The notes beneath the pieces are model-generated. The model worked only from the letters and a program-made list of their open reading frames with translations, was not told the DNA's origin and did not search any database. DNA of 10,779 nucleotides from Tubulinosema ratisbonensis (lineage: Eukaryota; Microsporidia; Tubulinosematidae). Positions 1 through 7,445 of this stretch are shown in pieces. The position numbers and the translations under genes were made by a program. Location of the stretch: the NCBI GenBank assembly GCA_004000155.1, contig RCSS01000110.1, forward strand, positions 1 to 10,779, given 5' to 3'. Numbering within the stretch: the stretch's first letter is position 1; every line of letters starts with the position of its first letter.

Positions 1-184
1 CAGGGGTTAAATTTAAAATATTTTTTAATAATTGTGAAAGTTTTTTTGAAAATGGGAAATATTATTTGAAAAGTGTGAAACAAATTTTGAATAATGTGAA
101 AACTTTCCTGAAGATGCTATATTTGTAATAACTTACAAAAAAATAATTTAGATTTTATTTATTTGAATAAAAAAATTATTGCAC

Positions 185-851
185 TTACGAGATGGACTCA
201 GGAAGACATAAAAGCATGAATAAAACAAGTAAGAAACATTTTTTTAAATCGATATAATATAAATATGCAGTACATAAGTCAATTCCACGTGAGCTTGACA
301 GTATTTTAATAAATGAAAAAATAATAAAGAAAAAAACAAAGAAATTATTCATCTTAAGAATAAAGAGTAGCAATGAAAGAAGAATAGATAAAAAACGAAA
401 GATTGACAAGCAAAAAATTATTAGAAGAATTTTAATTTTTGTAATAAATATTCAATAACATCATAAGTCTCATCTAATTGCAACAGATCAATCAAAACTT
501 GTTTTATTTCAAATAAAATAATGTGTAAGATTTTCTTTTTACCATTAAAATGTAAAAATAGGAATCTTAAATTATTAAAATACCCTGTTTTTGATTCCTT
601 TTGAAAATATTTTAGGGTAAGAATATTTATATGAATAAAGTGCGTCAATACTTTTGAGATTTGTTTTTGTGTAACAATGATATTCAAAAATCTTCCTATA
701 TAATTAAACTTCTAATCAATTAGAAAGATTATCAGATAAGATAAATCTTTTTTCGAGTTTTGATTGGACTTTAATCCGTTGAATTTATTGCACAAACACC
801 AGAATTTTTCATTTTATGCAATGATATGATAAATAACCCATAAAAACACAT
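185..851 (-). pseudogene. Possible decayed leftward coding region
   Basis: Reading leftward, there is a short ATG frame (851-771), then a stop-free stretch of about 96 codons (711-421), then another of about 75 codons in a different frame (409-185). The two long stretches contain no usable ATG near their heads; they only open with TTG. At this base composition roughly one codon in ten should be a stop, so 96 open codons is unusual by chance. The middle piece reads like ordinary AT-rich microsporidian protein (K, I, L, F and N rich, ending LLQLDETYDVIEYLLQKL). The leftmost piece is strongly hydrophobic. I recognise no family. It may be a gene broken by frameshifts, or chance. Confidence 0.2.
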
Positions 852-1144
852 GAACTAGAAAAAATTTTAGATTCAAACAAAGTATATGATTAAAACGAAA
901 TATTTTCTTTGACAAATTATAAGCTTGGATTTTTTACACCACCTTACTTTTTGTAGATAATTGTTAGGTATTCTACAATATTTTAAACCTGGTACAATTA
1001 GAAAAAAATTTTGTTTTATTCCTACTTTTATTGTCATTTCTTTTTTTGTTAAATATTTAAATAATTGATTTAATTAATTTAAAAAAAGACTAATTTGTCA
1101 ATTTAAGAAAAATTAACACTCCTTTTCAATTTTGTAAAAAAATA

Positions 1145-1147
1145 CCC
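1145..1147 (+). promoter_or_regulatory. CCC motif directly before photolyase ATG
   Basis: A CCC triplet abuts the photolyase start codon, standing out in an otherwise A/T leader (AAAAAAATACCCATGG). CCC- or GGG-like triplets close to the start codon are a known start-region signal in microsporidian genes. Two other genes in this window have one five bases upstream. The call rests on position and base contrast only. Confidence 0.45.
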
Positions 1148-2512
1148 ATGGACAGATCAGAAACACTGTGCGACCACCCTTCTACCCAAAACACACTATA
1201 CCTTATGAGAAGAGACCAAAGAATAAAAGAAAACCACTGCATACAACTTTCTTATACCCTCTCAAAAAACAAATTATACGTTCTCTACGACTTTTTTTTT
1301 ATCCCTAAAAATAAAAAACAAAAAAAGTTCATTTTAGAAGGAATGACTGAATTGATTGACCAAGCAAACGAACACAATTTATTTATAAAAATACAATACA
1401 AAGATAATTTAAAAGAATTTATCAAAGAGAATGAAATTTGTTTGATTGTTTTAGATTTCTGTCCTTTGAGAGAATATTTAGAATATGACAACCAGTTGAT
1501 TGTTTTTTGCGATGAGAATAAAATTAAGTTAATTAGGTGCGATGCTCATAATATTGTTCCTTGTCATAAACTTACTACTTATAAAAGGACTGGTAAGTCT
1601 GTTAAGAGTGATTTATACAAATTATGGGATAAATTTTACAAAAAATATGATGAAATCAAAGAATTTGAATTTAATAACAAAGAAGAAGTAAAAAAATTTA
1701 ACAAAGAAACACTTAAACAATTTGAAGAAATAAAACAAGAAAACACAGAATATAAAAATAAAAGAATGAAAAATTCTCTTTTACCAACCGATTATCATAA
1801 AGGAGGCTACAAAAATGGGATGGAAGAATTGGAAAATTTTTTTAAGAATAGGTTTAGCATCTATGATTCATCAAGAAATAATCCAGAAGCTAACGCACTG
1901 TCAAATTTGTCTCCATGGCTTCATTCAGGTCAGATTTCTGCACTTAAGGTTGTACAATTGGCAGTTAAGAAATTTGGTATGAAAAACCAAAACTTACAAA
2001 CATTTCTAAACGAAGTGTTTGTGTGGAAAGAGACAGCTGATCATTTCTGTTACCATGAAAAGAATTATGACAATTTAAATGGTGCTTTGCCATGGGCAAA
2101 ACAAACTTTAGAACAACATTCTAAAGACAAAAGACCGAAAATTTATAGTTTAAAACAGCTTGAATGTGGTGAAACTGAGGATTATTTGTGGAACGCAGGC
2201 CAGAAACAGATGGTAATAACAGGTAAGATGCATGGATACGTACGAATGTATTGGGCTAAGAACTGTTTATTATGGAGTAAAACACCAGGCGAAGCATTAG
2301 AAAGAGCCATTTTTTTGAATGATAAATATTCTATCGACGCAAATGATCCGAATGGGTATTTAGGTATTATGTGGAGTATTTGTGGGACTATGGATCAAGG
2401 TTGGGGAGAAAGAGAGGTTGTGGGGAAGATTAGGTCTATGAAAAAATTTAAATGTCCTGAGTATATTTCTAGATGGGCCAATAAGAAAATTGATGAGTTT
2501 ATTGATGAATAA
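1148..2512 (+). CDS. Class II CPD photolyase (deoxyribodipyrimidine photo-lyase)
   Basis: This flavoenzyme uses blue or near-UV light to split UV-induced cyclobutane pyrimidine dimers in DNA (EC 4.1.99.3). At 454 residues it has normal class II length. The N-terminal antenna domain shows LYLMRRDQRIKEN (17-29) and the class II hallmark DAHNIVP (132-138). The C-terminal FAD domain has LSNLSPWLHSGQIS (251-264), NYDNLNGALPWAKQTL (306-321), LWNAGQ (347-352), TGKMHGYVRMYWAK (358-371) and DPNGYLGIMWS (400-410). W348, W369 and W376 have the spacing of the electron-transfer tryptophans W360, W381 and W388 of the Methanosarcina mazei class II enzyme. The ATG at 1148 is the first after CCC. No targeting peptide or intron is seen. 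The stop overlaps an AATAAA. The assignment is very secure; class II enzymes are known in microsporidia (Antonospora locustae). Confidence 0.97.
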   Translation: MDRSETLCDHPSTQNTLYLMRRDQRIKENHCIQLSYTLSKNKLYVLYDFFFIPKNKKQKKFILEGMTELIDQANEHNLFIKIQYKDNLKEFIKENEICLIVLDFCPLREYLEYDNQLIVFCDENKIKLIRCDAHNIVPCHKLTTYKRTGKSVKSDLYKLWDKFYKKYDEIKEFEFNNKEEVKKFNKETLKQFEEIKQENTEYKNKRMKNSLLPTDYHKGGYKNGMEELENFFKNRFSIYDSSRNNPEANALSNLSPWLHSGQISALKVVQLAVKKFGMKNQNLQTFLNEVFVWKETADHFCYHEKNYDNLNGALPWAKQTLEQHSKDKRPKIYSLKQLECGETEDYLWNAGQKQMVITGKMHGYVRMYWAKNCLLWSKTPGEALERAIFLNDKYSIDANDPNGYLGIMWSICGTMDQGWGEREVVGKIRSMKKFKCPEYISRWANKKIDEFIDE

Positions 2513-2513
2513 A
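2508..2513 (+). terminator. Possible poly(A) signal overlapping photolyase stop
   Basis: AATAAA contains the stop codon TAA (2510-2512). Signals at or just after the stop are common in microsporidia, where 3' untranslated regions are very short. In DNA this AT-rich the hexamer is also expected by chance. Confidence 0.35.
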
Positions 2514-2749
2514 TTTTGATGTAAAAAACATTATTTACAAATAAAAAAAATTTTTCATTTTTAAAACCAAGAAGAAATTAAAAATTAATATAATTATTTT
2601 TTGTTAAAACATTTTTTAATAAATTTAGAAAATCATAATTAATTTATTATATTTGCTTGAATACTTCTTGTTTATCTTTTAATAAAATATTCTAGTGTTT
2701 TTGATTACGTAATAATAATTAAAAAAAACAAACAAAAAATTTTTATAAA

Positions 2750-3688
2750 ATGAATTATTCCGAACTGAAAAACAACTTATTAGAAGTAACCACAGACTTC
2801 TTACAAATCTTAAAAAGATACTTTTACATCTTACAGTCCACGATTTCATTCATAGTCTATTTTAATTTCCATATCCTAAAACAAAACAAAATAATCTCAA
2901 ATCAATACAAATTCTTTGGCTCATTCTATTTGGTGTTGCTGAGTGTTACAATCATAGCTTATATTAAAATGATTAACGAAAACAGTTTAAGCACCAAAGA
3001 TTTGTTTTTAAACATCGATTTACAAAGCGAACCAAATCTATCGAACATAAACAGATTTTTTGCATCTGAGATCAAAGAAAAAATAGTGCCTAAGTACAGG
3101 TTTTGTCATTTATGTAAAACTTATAAACCACCTAGAAGTCATCATTGTAGTAAATGTGATAGATGTTATCCTAAATATGATCATCATTGTTATATTTTTG
3201 ATGTGTGTATCGAATTTGTAAAATATAAATTTTATTACCAGTTTTTGTTCTATAATTCTGTGACTAATTTTTATACCTTTGCTATTTTGTCAATTAAACC
3301 ATTTGATTATATTGAGACTGCTCATCTTAGGGTAGTATATTATTTTAATCTTGTGGTTATTACAGTAATAGGACTGTATTCTTTCTTTTTATTTGTGTTA
3401 AACACATTTTTAATACTTAATAATGAAACATTGCCTGAGTTTAATTGTATAAATGCTTATATTGTTGGGGATAACAGGTACAATGAAGTGTTCCAAGAGG
3501 GTCCTATCAAAAATTTGATGAATTGTAGAGAAAGAAAGGTGTTAAATCCTTATAATTTAGGGTATATGAATAACTGGACACAAGTGATGGGAGATACTTT
3601 TATTGAATGGATTTTTCCGTTAGGAGTAGAAAGAGGGACGGGTGTTAAGTTTATGACTAATTATGTTAAGGAAGAAGAATTTATTTGA
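2750..3688 (+). CDS. DHHC-type protein S-palmitoyltransferase
   Basis: This membrane enzyme attaches palmitate to cysteines of target proteins, usually at ER, Golgi or vacuole membranes. The zinc-binding cysteine-rich domain runs from about 119 to 153 with C119, C122, H132, C133, C136, C139, and the catalytic DHHC at 144-147. It includes the family run KPPRSHHCSKC (126-136). Four hydrophobic segments lie near 22-40, 54-72, 160-180 and 195-222, the standard topology with the DHHC loop between the second and third. After the last segment, ETLPE (226-230) matches the TTxE motif, and NPYNLG with NW (266-276) matches the C-terminal PaCCT-type motif of the Pfa3/ZDHHC2/15/20 branch. At 312 residues it is compact but complete. 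The usual Pro after DHHC and the following NN pair are replaced (DHHCYIFDVC). The substrate is unknown. No CCC triplet is seen before the start. Confidence 0.93.
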   Translation: MNYSELKNNLLEVTTDFLQILKRYFYILQSTISFIVYFNFHILKQNKIISNQYKFFGSFYLVLLSVTIIAYIKMINENSLSTKDLFLNIDLQSEPNLSNINRFFASEIKEKIVPKYRFCHLCKTYKPPRSHHCSKCDRCYPKYDHHCYIFDVCIEFVKYKFYYQFLFYNSVTNFYTFAILSIKPFDYIETAHLRVVYYFNLVVITVIGLYSFFLFVLNTFLILNNETLPEFNCINAYIVGDNRYNEVFQEGPIKNLMNCRERKVLNPYNLGYMNNWTQVMGDTFIEWIFPLGVERGTGVKFMTNYVKEEEFI

Positions 3689-3690
3689 TG

Positions 3691-3696
3691 AATAAA
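3691..3696 (+). terminator. Possible poly(A) signal after the DHHC gene
   Basis: AATAAA lies two bases after the TGA stop of the DHHC palmitoyltransferase gene. The position suits a very short 3' untranslated region, but the hexamer is frequent in this base composition. Confidence 0.35.
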
Positions 3697-3775
3697 GCAT
3701 TTTGAAATATTCTAAGTCTATAATCTTACCTTATAAGAAAATTAACTCTTTTTTATTTTAATTATGTTAATTTAG

Positions 3776-3905
3776 TGCAGTTTCACTTTTGCCAGCCAAG
3801 AGAGACAATTAAACTTACCTGCAAACAAAGCCTGGAAGGTAAAGTAAACTTGGGCAGTCAATAGAGTGCACGAGGCGGGGTTTAATGGGGGAAAGTTTAG
3901 TAGTA
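3776..3905. other. GC-enriched island, possible structured RNA or inserted sequence
   Basis: By hand count, 53 of 120 bases in 3781-3900 are G or C (about 44%), against AT-rich flanks. The island includes G runs (CGAGGCGGGG at 3871-3880, GGGGG near 3887-3891). ACTTACCT (3813-3820) can pair with AGGTAAAGT (3837-3845) apart from one bulged A. GCCTGG (3830-3835) can pair with TTGGGC (3850-3855) using G-U pairs. Several frames on both strands are stop-free for 25 to 47 codons, none with a good start. It could be a non-coding RNA gene, a transposon or repeat relic, or foreign or host DNA in the assembly. I cannot assign a family. Confidence 0.35.
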
Positions 3906-3931
3906 TCTTGAGTTATACCTAATTATGTAAA

Positions 3932-3951
3932 AACATATTTTACCATATGTT
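3932..3951. other. Small hairpin next to the GC island
   Basis: AACATAT (3932-3938) is perfectly complementary to ATATGTT (3945-3951) with a six-base loop, TTTACC. It lies just 3' of the GC-enriched island if that is read rightward. It could be the 3' stem of an RNA or a chance AT hairpin. Confidence 0.25.
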
Positions 3952-4847
3952 CTTTTAACTAGTTACTAATATTTTATTTAAAAGATATAACGACAAAATC
4001 TTCGTGTATATTTCCAGCCCCCAGACAGCAAAAAAACAAAGTAAACTTAAACAAACAAAAAGATCTCAAAAATGTCTTTATTCCATTCACATTTATTCAT
4101 ATTATTTTAAATAATTGCTACACAAAGCGAGGCCTGAGTAACAAGACAGTTAACAAATAAATATTCTTAATTTTTATGTCATAAATTTATGCCCTGAATT
4201 GATCTTATAGTGTATTCTCAAAAAAGTTAAACCTTTGACCTTAATTACAAATTAAAAAAATATTTTTAATGAAATTGAAGTGCTTTTTTCTAAATATAGG
4301 TAAACATTTTGTTAAATTAACTAAAGAGCATTAAATGTACGATAACCAATAAAGCTTTAAAATTTTTAGTAAAAATAGACATGTAAAAATTTTCGAAGAT
4401 ATATTGAGCATTTATGATGTTTAAAATTAGGAATCTTATTTACATGATCAAAATTTATAAATTGCAAAACAAACAATTTATTAAACTTTGTCATTATTTT
4501 TAAAAAACAAAGGGTTAGAAAAAGAATAAAAAATTTGAGCATTAAAACACATTAAAAACAGTTAATTGTTTTTTATATTTTTAGTTAATCATGTTTATTG
4601 AATTTACAGTAAATATATTTATAATACTTCATTTAAATAAATGTACAATATATTTATTTAGCTTGAGTTATAAAATTAAAATTTAATTAAAAAATGATTT
4701 ATAAATTATTTAATAAACTTCTTATTTTTTTAATTAAATTTCTTAAAAAAATTATTTTTTAATAAAATATTATGACATAATTAATTAATTTAAAAAAGTC
4801 AATTAATCAAACAAAACAATAAAAAAACAAAAATAAAAAGAAACAAA

Positions 4848-6794
4848 ATGCATAAACTACTAAAAATATTTTTAGTCTCAGTTTGTTTGTATAATATTTT
4901 TACCAAAAAAAAATTCACTCAGTCATTTTCAGAGCAGCATAAAAACACAGGCAAATTCAAAAGATGCATTTTTATTTTGTTAGATGGATTAAGACCTGAC
5001 TGCTATTTCGAGTGTGATAAAAAAGGAAGATACCATAACAATTTTACCAACCTGAAAACTTCTTTTGATTTTATAAGTTTGTGTGATTCACCTACTCTCA
5101 CTGCACCAAGGATGTATTCTTTGTTTAGTGGCAATAAATCTTGTTTTGTTGATAGTTTGTTTGGATTTTATCATAGAAAACAACAATCAAATATTTTTGA
5201 TGAATTAAAAGTGTTTTATTGTGGGGATGAAACTTTGAAAGATATTTTTGGATTACAAGGAGAGACTTACAATGCTTATGGAAACAATTTTTGTATGAAA
5301 AAAGAATATTCTTCATTGTTAAAGATGTTAAATGAATTAAAAAATAAAAAAATAGAAGAAAAATCTGAGTTAATGATTGGGCATTTTAGTGCTGTAGATG
5401 CATTAGGGCATAAAAAAGGATCAATTCAGCATAAAGAGATACAAAATGTGTTAAAAATATATAATTCATTTTTGATGAATTTAACAAGATATTTGGATGA
5501 TAATACATTTATAGTTGTTACATCCGACCATGGAGTGAGAGAGAATGGTGATCATGGTAATAATTCATTAGAAGAATCTACTTCTTTTGCCTCTTTTATT
5601 TTTAATAAAAAGAATTTTGATCAAATTAATGAAAAAAGAATAAAAAATGAAGAGAAAATACATGAATATTACAAATTAAAAAAAGAATATGAAGTTATCA
5701 GCCAAAATGACATTTCTAATACTATTTTTAGTTTGTTAGGAGTGAAGTATCCTAAAACAAGTACGGGTAGTTTAATTGGTTGGATGGTTAACAAAAAAGA
5801 CTACTTAAATCTGATAATAAACAAAATAGGACTGTTAAAAAATAAAAAAGAAATGTTTAGACAGCTTAAAAAAGAAAAATTTATTGGAAAAGATTTGTTA
5901 AAATTTATTGACAGCCACGTCAATAAATTTTTAAATGAAAATTTGAATTATTTAATTATCATTTTATGTGCTTTAACTTTGTTTATCTTGGCTAAAGAGT
6001 CATTTTACTTTAACTACGTTTTTCTATTCTTTATGATTTGTCATTCAGTCTATTCCTTTATACATGAAGATATTTTACTAGCACCTTTTTTAAGCAAAAA
6101 CTTTCTTCTTAATTTTATTTTACTTTTAATATCTGATACACCACAACATAAAGAAGACAGATGGGCACTTTTAAAAGTACATTCCTCCTTCTTTAGTATT
6201 TTTTTAATTATTTTTATTAATTTTTTACCAAAATTTGGTAAAAAATTAAGTTTTCTTAATAATTTATCAGTTAACTTTTCGGTAACTAAATTAGATTTAA
6301 ATATGTTAATAATCCTTCTAAGAAGCATTTTAAATTTGTTTAATTTAGATTTAGGAAGAGAAACAAAGATAATTTACTTAATTGATTCATTAGATCCTAT
6401 GTCTTTTTTATACACTTTTAATAAGCCAATAAGATGTTATTTTATGTACCATTTGTTTAATGCTAATTTATGCAACAACATAATTTATTATTATTTTTCT
6501 ATTTTTATGATGGGAATAAATTGGTCAAATATTATTGATTTAAATATTTGTTATTTTTTTTCTGACGAGTTTGAGTTTTTTACTTCCTTTTCTATAGTAT
6601 TTTTTACTTATTGCTATCCCAGATTGAGATTAAAAATAGATTACAACTTTGAAATAATACACTTTTTAATTAATTTGTTAGTTAGTTTAGTGACTTATGA
6701 TCAAATGGTATTTCTTTGGTTTTTTGGAGGAAGAACTTTTTACCAAGGATTGTGGTGTATTTTGTCAATTTTAAAAAATATTTTTATTAAATAA
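4848..6794 (+). CDS. GPI ethanolamine-phosphate transferase, PIG-O/GPI13-like
   Basis: This ER membrane enzyme adds phosphoethanolamine from phosphatidylethanolamine to a mannose of GPI-anchor precursors, the group that later links the anchor to protein. An N-terminal hydrophobic anchor (about 4-18) precedes an alkaline-phosphatase-fold lumenal domain. The catalytic signature is clear: LLDGLRPD (44-51) with metal ligand D46; SPTLTAPR (81-88), where T83 is the likely nucleophile; YCGDET (124-129); HFSAVDALGH (179-188) with D184 and H188; and SDHGVRENGDHG (226-237) with D227, H228 and H236. NGDHG points to PIG-O/GPI13 rather than PIG-G/GPI7 or PIG-N/MCD4. From about 367 to the end lie many membrane segments. 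At 648 residues it is much shorter than fungal GPI13 (about 1,000). The loss is at the membrane C-terminus, and a further membrane frame follows in the same phase. A 33-base palindrome lies inside at 6217-6249. No CCC triplet is seen at the start. Confidence 0.88.
   Translation: MHKLLKIFLVSVCLYNIFTKKKFTQSFSEQHKNTGKFKRCIFILLDGLRPDCYFECDKKGRYHNNFTNLKTSFDFISLCDSPTLTAPRMYSLFSGNKSCFVDSLFGFYHRKQQSNIFDELKVFYCGDETLKDIFGLQGETYNAYGNNFCMKKEYSSLLKMLNELKNKKIEEKSELMIGHFSAVDALGHKKGSIQHKEIQNVLKIYNSFLMNLTRYLDDNTFIVVTSDHGVRENGDHGNNSLEESTSFASFIFNKKNFDQINEKRIKNEEKIHEYYKLKKEYEVISQNDISNTIFSLLGVKYPKTSTGSLIGWMVNKKDYLNLIINKIGLLKNKKEMFRQLKKEKFIGKDLLKFIDSHVNKFLNENLNYLIIILCALTLFILAKESFYFNYVFLFFMICHSVYSFIHEDILLAPFLSKNFLLNFILLLISDTPQHKEDRWALLKVHSSFFSIFLIIFINFLPKFGKKLSFLNNLSVNFSVTKLDLNMLIILLRSILNLFNLDLGRETKIIYLIDSLDPMSFLYTFNKPIRCYFMYHLFNANLCNNIIYYYFSIFMMGINWSNIIDLNICYFFSDEFEFFTSFSIVFFTYCYPRLRLKIDYNFEIIHFLINLLVSLVTYDQMVFLWFFGGRTFYQGLWCILSILKNIFIK
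6217..6249. repeat. 33-base perfect palindrome inside the GPI13-like gene
   Basis: The arms at 6217-6232 and 6234-6249 (16 bases each) are exact reverse complements around a single A at 6233. The core reads TTACCAAAATTTGGTAA. In the gene frame it encodes about NFLPKFGKKL within the membrane part. It could form an mRNA hairpin or DNA cruciform. Confidence 0.9.
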
Positions 6795-6795
6795 A
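6790..6795 (+). terminator. Possible poly(A) signal overlapping GPI13-like stop
   Basis: AATAAA contains the stop codon TAA (6792-6794). If used, it would end the GPI13-like transcript before the next frame at 6819 and argue that the two are separate genes. The hexamer is common by chance in this DNA. Confidence 0.3.
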
Positions 6796-6818
6796 TTTTA
6801 AAAATTTATCCTTAATTT

Positions 6819-7172
6819 ATGCTAAATTCATACACTTACTTTGCAAAAATAATTTTAAATTCACTGTGTTCTGTTCTGTTAATTTGTTTACAGCATAAAA
6901 GAAACTCACTTTCAATCTTAACAGCCTTTTTCTTAGTGTCTACACACATACCCACCCTACTAATCTCAATCTATGCAGAGCCAAGATATATAAAATCATT
7001 TAGACATAAACTGTTTATTACTTTTATGTTATTAATAGAATACTTATTGTTTTTTCTATTTTATCGTTTCTTTGACAGGTGTAAGTTTGTTAATTATTTG
7101 ATGATGATCCATTTTATTGTTGGGATGTTTGTTTCATGCTTGCATTATTTTTTGAATGAGGCTGTCAAATAG
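6819..7172 (+). CDS. Small multi-pass membrane protein, unidentified
   Basis: The frame encodes 117 residues dominated by about four hydrophobic segments (near 8-25, 30-52, 64-84 and 90-112), with basic patches between them (HKRNS at 26-30, KSFRHK at 59-64, DRCK at 86-89). I do not recognise a family. It starts 24 bases after the GPI13-like stop and is in the same reading frame, separated by TAA at 6792 and TAA at 6813. Since that enzyme is short at its membrane C-terminus, this could be its detached last section. Alternatively it is an independent gene with a very short leader, possibly functionally linked; PIG-F is the small membrane partner of PIG-O in other eukaryotes, but no PIG-F motif is seen. 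An AATAAA lies at 7193-7198. Confidence 0.6.
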   Translation: MLNSYTYFAKIILNSLCSVLLICLQHKRNSLSILTAFFLVSTHIPTLLISIYAEPRYIKSFRHKLFITFMLLIEYLLFFLFYRFFDRCKFVNYLMMIHFIVGMFVSCLHYFLNEAVK

Positions 7173-7218
7173 TTTTTTAAGTTTTAATTTTAAATAAATA
7201 TAAAGGAAATTCTTGTAA

Positions 7219-7222
7219 NNNN
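7219..7222. other. Run of four undetermined bases
   Basis: Four N bases interrupt the intergenic region at the edge of the T-rich tract, marking an assembly gap or unresolved bases. The true length here is uncertain. Confidence 0.95.
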
Positions 7223-7438
7223 TTTACATTCTTTTTTAATTTTCCTAATTTTTTTATTTTTCTTAATATTTTTTTAATTTAATTTATTTATTTTTTTAAT
7301 TTAATTTATTTTCTTAATTTTTTCATTTTCTTAATTTTTTTAATATTTTCATTTTTTTAATTTACTTTATTTCCTTAATTTTCTTAATATTATTTTTAAT
7401 AATTTTAATTTATTTTATTTTTAATTTAATTTATTATT
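7223..7438. repeat. T-rich tract with no G (216 bases)
   Basis: Scanning base by base, the + strand has no G from 7223 to 7438 and only about 13 C; the rest is T with some A. It consists of irregular TTTTTAATTT and CTTAATTTT words without a fixed period. It lies directly upstream of the coiled-coil gene at 7446 and holds no coding frame. The strong strand asymmetry suggests slippage-driven low complexity or a T-rich leader. Confidence 0.75.
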
Positions 7439-7445
7439 GTAATGC

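Larger units (their letters stand above)
1..1147. other. Left intergenic region, no intact gene seen
   Basis: No ATG-started reading frame of convincing quality is visible in this AT-rich stretch. The first 120 bases contain loosely repeated GTGAAA-like words. Two long leftward open stretches (711-421 and 409-185) lack ATG at their heads and are described separately as a possible relic. A 7-bp hairpin (TTGTAGA at 951-957 with TCTACAA at 972-978) lies in the part before the photolyase gene. The last 130 bases are the AT-rich leader of that gene and end in CCC just before its start codon. I recognise no tRNA, rRNA or other RNA gene. Confidence 0.6.
3689..4847. other. Long intergenic region (1,159 bases)
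   Basis: No convincing protein gene is visible on either strand. The gap is long compared with the others here. Its left part holds a GC-enriched island (about 3776-3905) and a short hairpin (3932-3951), listed separately. A second, weaker GC-richer patch with C runs lies near 4015-4035, and another near 4120-4165. From about 4210 to the GPI13-like start the DNA is nearly pure A/T, with chance hairpins such as TAAATAAAT/ATTTATTTA at 4634-4660. No tRNA B-box or recognisable rRNA sequence is seen. Confidence 0.6.

Noticed and set aside
185..409. 74-residue leftward open frame as a gene
   Set aside because: It only opens with TTG, not ATG, and standard-code eukaryotic genes start with ATG. The first ATG leaves 55 hydrophobic residues. 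Kept only as part of a possible relic.
421..687. 88-residue leftward open frame as an intact gene
   Set aside because: It opens with TTG and contains no ATG. The stretch upstream reaches a stop at 712-714 without one.
1285..1491. 68-residue leftward frame
   Set aside because: It lies entirely opposite the secure photolyase coding sequence and has no independent support.
3838..3982. Possible intron from GGTAAAGT to TACTAATATTTTATTTAAAAG
   Set aside because: A 5' splice-like site and a branch-like TACTAAT can be paired by eye, but there is no coding exon on either side and such words are frequent in AT-rich DNA.
4634..4660. Hairpin TAAATAAAT/ATTTATTTA
   Set aside because: Pure A/T complementarity of this length is expected by chance in this region.
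5125..5316. 63-residue leftward frame
   Set aside because: It is a shadow of the GPI13-like catalytic domain on the other strand.
6050..6328. 92-residue leftward frame
   Set aside because: It is a shadow opposite the GPI13-like membrane domain; its length is aided by the palindrome and low complexity.
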